A stretch of 12,237 nucleotides of DNA from Bacteroidales bacterium (GTDB lineage Bacteria > Bacteroidota > Bacteroidia > Bacteroidales > JAADJA01): positions 1 to 12,237 of the forward strand of contig DAOVYU010000006.1 of assembly GCA_030635465.1 (NCBI GenBank), given 5' to 3'. Both the position numbers and the translations under genes were made by a program. Positions 7,880 through 12,237 of this stretch are shown here, in pieces; positions within the stretch are counted from its first letter, which is position 1; the number at the start of each line of letters is the position of its first letter. The notes under the pieces were generated by a model, which saw only the letters and a program-made list of their open reading frames with translations, made no database searches and was not told where the DNA came from.

Positions 7880-8332
7880 ATGAGTCTTGAAAAAGCTATA
7901 AATGAGGATATAAAGACCGCCATGCTGGCCAAAGATAAAAAATCGCTGGAAGCTCTGCGTGCAGTAAAAGCGGCTATTTTATTGGCCAAAACAGATAAAG
8001 GATCAGAAGGTGCAATCTCTGAAAATGTAGAGATGGGCATTTTACAAAAACTTGTAAAACAACGAAAAGATTCTGCCACTCTTTTTCAATCACAAGGTAG
8101 AGCTGATCTGGCTGAGGAAGAAAATTTTCAGTTATCAGTTATTGAGAAATACTTACCCGAGCAGATGAGTGCAGACGAAGTAAGGCAACATGTTCAGGAT
8201 ATTATTACTGAAACAGGTACCAGTTCGATGAAAGATATGGGTCGTGTGATGGGAATGGCATCTAAACGACTGGCCGGAAAAACCGACAATAAATTGGTAG
8301 CATCAATTGTAAAAGAATTGCTTGAAAAATAA
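7880..8332 (+). CDS. GatB/YqeY domain-containing protein
   Basis: A 150-residue soluble, mainly helical protein of the GatB/YqeY family. It resembles the tRNA-binding tail domain of the GatB subunit of Asp/Glu-tRNA amidotransferase, but stands alone without the catalytic part. Family landmarks are LRAVKAAI at 26-33, KLVKQRKDSATLF at 57-69, AEEENFQLSVIEKYLPEQMS at 78-97 and GRVMGMASKRLAGK at 121-134. The biochemical role of free-standing YqeY proteins is not well established, and tRNA contact is only inferred from the GatB tail. It starts at ATG 7880, 11 bases after ftsZ, so it is the last gene of the division operon. A strong terminator begins about 36 bases beyond its stop. Confidence 0.93.
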   Translation: MSLEKAINEDIKTAMLAKDKKSLEALRAVKAAILLAKTDKGSEGAISENVEMGILQKLVKQRKDSATLFQSQGRADLAEEENFQLSVIEKYLPEQMSADEVRQHVQDIITETGTSSMKDMGRVMGMASKRLAGKTDNKLVASIVKELLEK

Positions 8333-8368
8333 TTCTCACCTTTCCTTCCACTAACTTACCGAATAGTT

Positions 8369-8401
8369 AAAGTCCTTCTTCTGGTTGAAGGACTTTTTTT
8401 A
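8369..8401 (+). terminator. Rho-independent terminator of the division operon
   Basis: A perfect 10-bp stem, AAAGTCCTTC (8369-8378) with GAAGGACTTT (8387-8396), closes an 8-base loop (TTCTGGTT) and runs into a T-tract at 8394-8400. It lies 36 bases after the GatB/YqeY stop and is oriented for + strand transcripts. The A's on the 5' side are too few for an equally good terminator on the other strand, which has its own hairpin at 8411-8452. Confidence 0.9.
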
Positions 8402-8410
8402 TTATTTCAT

Positions 8411-8452
8411 AATAACAAACAAAAAGAGACTGCCATAAATGACAATCTCTTT
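8411..8452 (-). terminator. Rho-independent terminator of the rplM-rpsI-rpsB-tsf operon
   Basis: On the - strand, the stem pairs 8446-8452 with 8423-8429 (7 bp) and continues inward through 8440-8445 with 8430-8435, around a 4-base loop at 8436-8439. In - strand RNA all 13 positions pair, two of them as G-U wobbles. In + strand RNA the same two positions are C-A mismatches, so the hairpin is strand-specific. A U-rich run (complement of 8425 down to 8411) follows. It lies about 26 bases beyond the tsf stop. Confidence 0.85.
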
Positions 8453-8477
8453 AACATCTTGTTTTTGAGCAATTTTT

Positions 8478-9305
8478 TTATACGCCCAGCACCAATCTCT
8501 TGAAACTAGTTACTTTTAAATCAACATCCGTTTCTTTTAAGAACTGAGATACAGACTTCTTTGTATCCCTTACAAAATCCTGGTTCAAAAGTGTATTTTC
8601 CTTAAAGAATTTGTTAAGTTTACCTAGTGCAATCTTTTCTAGTATTACCTCAGGTTTACCTTCCTGACGTGCCTGATCTTTACCAATTTCAATCTCTTTA
8701 TCGATCACATCCTGCGAAACACCATCTTTATCAACTGCAACTGGACTCATGGCTGCTACCTGCATAGCCAGTTGGTGCCCAGCATCATCAAAACCACCTT
8801 TGGTAAAACCTAGTATAGTTGCCAGCTTACTTCCCATATGGTTATAAGCATAAGTACTCTCAGCTTCAATATAATCGTAACCGGCCAGTTCCATTTTTTC
8901 ACCTGTTTTGCCAACCATCTCTGTAACATTTTCTTCTACAGTTCTGTCGTTCATCATCAGATTATTTAGAGCTGCAACATCTTTTGGTTTTTCAGATAAT
9001 ATAATATCCATAATGCCATTAGTAAAACTTACAAAGTCATCGTTTTTAGCCACAAAATCAGTTTCACAGCTTAACTTTAAAACGGCTGCGAATTTATTAT
9101 CTTCTGTTGTTTTTGCTAATACAATACCTTCGTTTGCTTCTTTGTCAGCACGCTTACTTGCTACTTTTTGTCCTTTCTTGCGAAGAATATCAATTGCTTT
9201 TTCAAAATCACCTTCAGCCTCTACCAATGCTCTTTTACAATCCATCATACCGGCACCGGTCATTTTTCTAAGCTTATTTACTTCTGCTGCTGTAATATTT
9301 GCCAT
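8478..9305 (-). CDS. tsf: Translation elongation factor Ts (EF-Ts)
   Basis: EF-Ts is the guanine-nucleotide exchange factor that frees EF-Tu from GDP. I chose the ATG whose complement is at 9303-9305, giving 275 residues beginning MANITAAEVNKLRKMTGAGM, the standard N-terminus. A longer reading frame to 9335 adds ten residues (MVLSGLTKRK) that have no family counterpart and run through the intercistronic hairpin. Landmarks are the UBA-like N-terminal domain (about 1-50, with MMDCKRAL at 20-27), the EF-Tu contact motif TDFV at 82-85 within SCETDFVAKNDDF, MQVAAMSP at 181-188, and a C-terminal dimerisation region. Length and motifs are normal. It is the last gene of its operon, 65 bases downstream of rpsB, with an A-rich leader and no Shine-Dalgarno site. 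Confidence 0.96.
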   Translation of the reverse strand: MANITAAEVNKLRKMTGAGMMDCKRALVEAEGDFEKAIDILRKKGQKVASKRADKEANEGIVLAKTTEDNKFAAVLKLSCETDFVAKNDDFVSFTNGIMDIILSEKPKDVAALNNLMMNDRTVEENVTEMVGKTGEKMELAGYDYIEAESTYAYNHMGSKLATILGFTKGGFDDAGHQLAMQVAAMSPVAVDKDGVSQDVIDKEIEIGKDQARQEGKPEVILEKIALGKLNKFFKENTLLNQDFVRDTKKSVSQFLKETDVDLKVTSFKRLVLGV

Positions 9306-9322
9306 TTTTCTTTTCGTTAATC

Positions 9323-9351
9323 CCGACAATACCAAAAGATATCGGTATCGG
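9323..9351 (-). promoter_or_regulatory. Intercistronic hairpin between rpsB and tsf
   Basis: In the 65-base rpsB-tsf spacer, ATACC (9329-9333) pairs with GGTAT (9344-9348) and CCG (9323-9325) with CGG (9349-9351), leaving a 3-base bulge on one arm and a 10-base loop. It ends 18 bases before the tsf start. The - strand also shows CCGATA twice in a row. It has no U-tract, so it is more likely an mRNA stability, processing or translation element than a terminator. Confidence 0.4.
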
Positions 9352-9370
9352 AATAGATTATTTAATCTGT

Positions 9371-10294
9371 TTATTTTTTAGTTACCTTTTTTGCTACAGT
9401 TTTTCGAGGACGTTTTACTTTTTCTTCTTTCTTTACCTCTTCTTCACCCTCTACTCCAGATTTTACTTTAACCTTGGTCACTTTCTGTCCTTTTTCTATC
9501 TTCTCATCTTCTTCAGCCTCAATCTGCTCAATTGTTTCACCCTTCACTTTTACTTCTGCCAACTCTTGTTCTTCCTTCTCTTCAGCTGCTTTTTTATCCC
9601 TATCGAGTTTACGCTCAACCATTCCTTCTTCAATGGCATTAACCATAATCTTTACAATGAGGTCAATAGATTTTGAAGCATCATCATTTGCCGGAATTGG
9701 AAAATCAACTTTAGTGGGATCCGAATTGGTATCAACAATTGCAAAAGTTGGTATATTCAATTTTTTAGCTTCTGCTACAGCAATATGTTCCTTTAAAATA
9801 TCCACAATAAACAATGCGGATGGCAACCTGTTAAGGTCAGCAATACTACCCAGTTGTTTTTCGAGTTTGGCACGTTCACGCTGAATTTGTAAACGTTCCC
9901 TTTTGGATATGTTCTTATAGGTATCAGTAGTCATCATCTTATCGATGGATGCCATTTTACGAACTGCTTTTCTAATAGTAGCAAAATTTGTGAGCATCCC
10001 ACCTGGCCATCTTTCAGTAACGAAAGGCATTCCAACTTTTTCAACGTGAGTAGCAACAATATCTTTTGCTTGCTTTTTAGTAGCAACAAATAATACTTTT
10101 TTTCCTGATTTTACAATTTGTTTTATGGCTGAAGCTGCTTCTTCCAACTTAGCTGAAGTTTTGTAAAGATCGATAATGTGAATGCCATTACGCTCCATAA
10201 AAATATAAGGAGCCATATTTGGATTCCACTTTCTTTTCAGGTGACCAAAGTGTACACCTGCATCTAATAATTCATTGAAATTTGTTCTAGACAT
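9371..10294 (-). CDS. rpsB: 30S ribosomal protein S2 (uS2) with long charged C-terminal tail
   Basis: S2 is a late-binding protein of the small subunit that contacts 16S rRNA at the head-body junction and helps hold S1. The first 228 or so residues are a full S2: LLDAGVHFGHLKRKWNPNM at 9-27, the coiled-coil hairpin around 110-150, RWPGGMLTNFATIRKA at 95-110, LPSALFIVD at 157-165, and AIVDTNSDPTKVDFPIPAND at 185-204. Beyond that comes an unusual tail of about 80 residues, rich in Lys, Glu and Val. It is first acidic (about 237-266) and then basic, with repeated KVTK/KVK units, and ends KKVTKK. The tail looks disordered. The start ATG is at 10292-10294 with an A-rich leader. It is third in the operon, 101 bases after rpsI. 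Confidence 0.95.
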   Translation of the reverse strand: MSRTNFNELLDAGVHFGHLKRKWNPNMAPYIFMERNGIHIIDLYKTSAKLEEAASAIKQIVKSGKKVLFVATKKQAKDIVATHVEKVGMPFVTERWPGGMLTNFATIRKAVRKMASIDKMMTTDTYKNISKRERLQIQRERAKLEKQLGSIADLNRLPSALFIVDILKEHIAVAEAKKLNIPTFAIVDTNSDPTKVDFPIPANDDASKSIDLIVKIMVNAIEEGMVERKLDRDKKAAEEKEEQELAEVKVKGETIEQIEAEEDEKIEKGQKVTKVKVKSGVEGEEEVKKEEKVKRPRKTVAKKVTKK

Positions 10295-10326
10295 GTGTTT
10301 AATGTTTACATTCTGTTAATAAAAGC

Positions 10327-10367
10327 AATTGCTGAGTAGTCCAGAGACTTCAGGAGTCTCAACAATT
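10327..10367 (-). promoter_or_regulatory. Hairpin structure in the rpsI-rpsB spacer (possible S2 leader)
   Basis: Within the 101-base rpsI-rpsB spacer, GAGACT (10344-10349) pairs perfectly with AGTCTC (10355-10360) around a 5-base loop. An outer pairing joins 10327-10336 with 10358-10367: nine of ten positions are Watson-Crick, and the tenth is G-U in - strand RNA. The two pairings share 10358-10360, so they compete at their junction or combine into one longer arm. On the - strand the outer stem is followed by GC and then TTTTATT. In many bacteria S2 represses its own rpsB-tsf mRNA through a 5' structure. That this element does so is inference. Confidence 0.45.
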
Positions 10368-10395
10368 TAGATACTAAACATTGATATAGAAAATA

Positions 10396-10782
10396 TTAAC
10401 GTTTACTGAACTGGAATTTTTTCCGGGCTTTCTTTTGTCCGTATTTCTTTCGCTCAACCATTCTGGGATCTCTTCTCATCAATCCTTTGGCTTTCAATGG
10501 AGGTCTGAAGTCCGGATTAATTTCAACCAATGCTTTTGAAATAGCTAAACGCAAAGCTTCTGCCTGACCTTTGATTCCACCACCATCCAGGTTTACCTGA
10601 ACATCATATTTGCCTGCGGTTTCAGTTATTTCGAATGGCTGATTAACAACATATTGCAAGGTTGCAATAGGAAAATATTCTTTGTAATCTTTTTTGTTAA
10701 CAACGATATTACCTTTACCCTCTTTTAAATATACACGGGCAATCGCAGTTTTTCTTCTTCCTGTAGTATTAATTACTTCCAT
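10396..10782 (-). CDS. rpsI: 30S ribosomal protein S9 (uS9)
   Basis: A 128-residue S9 of normal size. The N-terminal TTGRRKTAIARVYL is at 6-19, the signature GGGIKGQAEALRLAISKAL at 67-85, LMRRDPRMVERKKYGQKKAR at 101-120, and the C-terminal end KKFQFSKR. S9 sits in the head of the small subunit, and its C-terminal tail (here ending FSKR) reaches the P-site tRNA anticodon stem. The start ATG is at 10780-10782 after an A/T-rich leader. It begins five bases after the rplM stop, the usual L13-S9 pair. Confidence 0.97.
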   Translation of the reverse strand: MEVINTTGRRKTAIARVYLKEGKGNIVVNKKDYKEYFPIATLQYVVNQPFEITETAGKYDVQVNLDGGGIKGQAEALRLAISKALVEINPDFRPPLKAKGLMRRDPRMVERKKYGQKKARKKFQFSKR

Positions 10783-10787
10783 TGTTA

Positions 10788-11243
10788 TTATTTAATTTTA
10801 GTCAGGTCTATTGTTTTGGGTTTTTGCGCTTCATGTGGATGTTCAGGACCTGCATATACAAACAAATTCCTATACAACTGGCTTCCAAGTCTACTTTTTG
10901 GCAGCATACCTTTTATTGCCTGTTCAACAACACCTGTAGGCTTTTTAGCCATTAATTCCTGAGGAGTTCTAGTCCGTAGTCCACCCGGATAACCAGTGTG
11001 ACGAACATATTCTTTATCTGTCCATTTTTTACCTGTCAACTGAATTTTTTCAGCATTGATGATAATGACATTGTCACCACAGTCAACATGAGGTGTAAAA
11101 TTTGTTTTAAATTTTCCCCTTAAAAATTTGGCAGCTATAGACGACATCCTTCCAAGGATTTGGTTTTCAGCATCTATGATAACCCACTCTTTATTTACAG
11201 TTTCTTTGTTTGCGCTAACTGTTCTGTAGCTTAAAGTATCCAT
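10788..11243 (-). CDS. rplM: 50S ribosomal protein L13 (uL13)
   Basis: L13 is an early-assembly protein of the large subunit. The 151 residues contain WVIIDAENQILGRMSS at 20-35, FTPHVDCGDNVIIINAEKI at 49-67, YVRHTGYPGGLR at 79-90 and the C-terminal signature GMLPKSRLGSQLYRNLFVY at 112-130 followed by GPEHPHEAQKP at 132-142. A 19-residue N-terminal lead precedes the core, and an extension of this kind is common in the phylum. It is the first gene of its operon: the ATG at 11241-11243 lies about 50 bases inside the promoter element at 11293-11323. Confidence 0.97.
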   Translation of the reverse strand: MDTLSYRTVSANKETVNKEWVIIDAENQILGRMSSIAAKFLRGKFKTNFTPHVDCGDNVIIINAEKIQLTGKKWTDKEYVRHTGYPGGLRTRTPQELMAKKPTGVVEQAIKGMLPKSRLGSQLYRNLFVYAGPEHPHEAQKPKTIDLTKIK

Positions 11244-11292
11244 CTAAATCTTAATTTCGTGTTCAACAAATTTCCTTTCGAAAATTGGGCTG

Positions 11293-11323
11293 CAAAAGTA
11301 GAATTAATTTTTTTATTTAACAA
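11293..11323 (-). promoter_or_regulatory. Bacteroidota-type promoter for rplM-rpsI-rpsB-tsf
   Basis: Read on the - strand, TTG (complement of 11321-11323) is followed by 20 bases and then TACTTTTG (complement of 11293-11300). This matches the -33 TTG / -7 TAnnTTTG pattern of the primary sigma factor in Bacteroidota, with ideal spacing. Transcription should start near 11286, leaving a leader of about 43 bases before the rplM ATG. The leader contains a weak AATTTTCG/CGAAATT pairing that could be structured. Confidence 0.85.
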
Positions 11324-11368
11324 GTTTTACAAACAAGATTTTGTTAATAAACTTTTCTTGTTGCGAAA

Positions 11369-11385
11369 TGCCTGAATATCAGGCA
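11369..11385. promoter_or_regulatory. Perfect 7-bp inverted repeat between divergent units (operator-like)
   Basis: TGCCTGA at 11369-11375 and TCAGGCA at 11379-11385 are exact reverse complements around ATA. The site is 46 bases upstream of the -33 element of the rplM promoter and 46 bases before the GTG start of the membrane-protein gene, so it lies in or near the promoter of the latter. Neither gene ends here, so it is not a terminator. It resembles a dimeric-regulator operator, but no regulator is identified. Confidence 0.4.
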
Positions 11386-11430
11386 AAATTCATTATCTTG
11401 GGGCAGCAAAATTAGTTCAATTTTAGCAAG

Positions 11431-12156
11431 GTGCAAACTTCAATTTTAAAAATATATATTTATATCACCATTTTTGCCATTGCCATGGGTTTTATGGAAA
11501 GTGCAGTGGTGGTATATTTAAGAGAGTTATACTATCCTGATGGTTTCGATTTTCCTTTAAAACCAATCGGACAAAATATTGGCATCACTGAAATACTTCG
11601 CGAAGCAGCAACACTCATAATGCTAATTATTGCTGGGATCATAGCAGGTAGAACAAAAACCGAAAAGTTCGGATTCTTCATCTATTGTTTCGCCATTTGG
11701 GATATCTTCTATTATATTTTTTTGAAATTATTGTTGGGTTGGCCGGATTCCTTTATGACCTGGGATATTTTATTTCTAATTCCGGTTACCTGGGTAGGAC
11801 CTGTTTTAGGCCCGGTAATCAATTCACTTACGATGATCCTTCTGGCAGTTTCGATTAGTTATTATACAAATTTCAGCTCAACTGTTAAGATCAAACTAAC
11901 AGAATGGGTTTTATTTATAACAGGATCGGTGGTTATCATCATTTCCTACATCGAAGATTATCTTGACTATATGCTGGATAAATTTTCATTTTTCGATTTG
12001 ATAAATACCTCCAATATGAATGATGTAAACGAATATGCGACTAATTATATACCCTTGAATTTTGCGTGGTGGATATTTATAATTGGGGAGGTGATTATAT
12101 TAATTGCAATTTACAATTTCTTTGTTAGAAACAAAACTATAAATACTATCCAGTAA
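11431..12156 (+). CDS. Polytopic membrane protein of unknown function with repeated WDI motif
   Basis: I do not know a function for this 241-residue protein. Hydrophobicity suggests about six membrane segments, near residues 7-29, 55-73, 80-101, 110-142, 155-173 and 211-232. Charged or aromatic residues sit in or beside them in a pattern that looks selected: ESAVVVYLRELYYPDGF (23-39), Glu58, WDIFYY (90-95), GWPDSFMTWDILFLIPV (103-119) and WVGPVLGPV (121-129). WDI occurs twice, 21 residues apart. I recall similar hypothetical proteins in diverse bacteria. The start is GTG at 11431: the frame is closed by TAG at 11413-11415, and the next ATG (11485) would cut into the first membrane segment. 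It is transcribed away from rplM and ends near a probable terminator. It could be an enzyme or transporter, but nothing here decides. Confidence 0.85.
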   Translation: MQTSILKIYIYITIFAIAMGFMESAVVVYLRELYYPDGFDFPLKPIGQNIGITEILREAATLIMLIIAGIIAGRTKTEKFGFFIYCFAIWDIFYYIFLKLLLGWPDSFMTWDILFLIPVTWVGPVLGPVINSLTMILLAVSISYYTNFSSTVKIKLTEWVLFITGSVVIIISYIEDYLDYMLDKFSFFDLINTSNMNDVNEYATNYIPLNFAWWIFIIGEVIILIAIYNFFVRNKTINTIQ

Positions 12157-12182
12157 CTTAATCTAGCAACCTTTCGACCTAA

Positions 12183-12211
12183 CTGGCAGGAAAAAGCCTG
12201 GCAGGTCTTTT
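12183..12211 (+). terminator. Likely terminator after the membrane-protein gene, built on a direct repeat
   Basis: CTGGCAGG (12183-12190) pairs with CCTGGCAG (12197-12204) through seven base pairs and one G-G mismatch around a 6-base loop (AAAAAG), followed by GTC and TTTT at 12208-12211. It lies 26 bases after the membrane-protein stop. CTGGCAGG also occurs as a direct repeat (12183-12190 and 12198-12205). The U-run is short, so termination strength is uncertain. Confidence 0.55.
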
Positions 12212-12220
12212 CCAAACAAA

Positions 12221-12237
12221 AAAGCCCTTAAAAAAGG
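12221..12237. terminator. Start of a second hairpin cut by the window edge
   Basis: AAAGCCCTTAAAAAAGG at the very end shows CCTT (12226-12229) pairing with AAGG (12234-12237). With an expected GC and T-run just outside the window this would be a compact bidirectional terminator, perhaps for a convergent gene on the - strand. The missing bases make this tentative. Confidence 0.25.

Noticed and set aside
9306..9335. Extended EF-Ts start giving ten extra N-terminal residues
   Set aside because: EF-Ts proteins begin MAxITAxxVxxLR. The extension (MVLSGLTKRK) runs through the intercistronic hairpin and has no family support.
8908..9884. Long + strand reading frames opposite tsf and rpsB (8908-9381, 9299-9676, 9474-9884)
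   Set aside because: They are antisense to well-supported genes. Their Ser/Phe-rich composition is what the reverse of Lys/Glu-rich codons produces, and none has a recognisable domain.
11394..11401. TATCTTGG as a -7 element for the membrane-protein gene
   Set aside because: It misses the third T of TAnnTTTG, and the upstream TTG (11361-11363) is 30 bases away. The position is sensible but the match is too weak to call.
1..12237. Defence system, mobile element, CRISPR array or RNA gene
   Set aside because: Every gene but one is a recognised division, wall or translation gene in normal order. I saw no regularly spaced repeats, transposase motifs, tRNA-like cloverleaf or rRNA segments.

Overview
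The window comes from the chromosome of a member of the Bacteroidota. It is AT-rich, and nearly every gene lacks a Shine-Dalgarno site and instead has an A/T-rich stretch before the start codon. The one clear promoter matches the Bacteroidota form (TTG, 20 bases, TACTTTTG). The order rplM-rpsI-rpsB-tsf and the division genes murD-ftsW-murG-murC-ftsQ-ftsA-ftsZ are also typical of that phylum. I cannot name the genus.

Bases 1-8332 (+ strand) are the distal part of the dcw (division and cell wall) cluster: the 3' end of murD, then ftsW, murG, murC, ftsQ, ftsA, ftsZ and a GatB/YqeY-domain gene. MurD, MurC and MurG act in making lipid II from UDP-MurNAc, FtsW polymerises it at the septum, and FtsQ, FtsA and FtsZ build the divisome and its Z-ring. 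From ftsW to ftsQ the genes overlap or nearly touch. The only long gap (361 bases) separates ftsA from ftsZ and holds what looks like a decayed intergenic repeat. The cluster ends in a strong intrinsic terminator at about 8369-8401.

Bases 8411-11323 (- strand) are a translation operon read as rplM (L13), rpsI (S9), rpsB (S2), tsf (EF-Ts). It is driven by a textbook Bacteroidota promoter at 11293-11323 and ends in its own hairpin at 8411-8452, convergent with the dcw terminator. The rpsI-rpsB and rpsB-tsf spacers both carry RNA hairpins that may adjust S2 and EF-Ts output. S2 has a highly charged C-terminal tail of about 80 residues.

Bases 11431-12156 (+ strand) encode a divergently transcribed polytopic membrane protein of unknown function with a repeated WDI/GWP motif. 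It is followed by a likely terminator with a direct repeat at its core. A perfect 7-bp-arm inverted repeat at 11369-11385 lies between the two divergent units.

This is mostly housekeeping sequence. I see no mobile element, CRISPR array, tRNA, rRNA or defence system. The points most worth a second look are the unknown membrane protein, the divergent-region palindrome, the rpsI-rpsB leader, the ftsA-ftsZ gap and the FtsZ and S2 tails.
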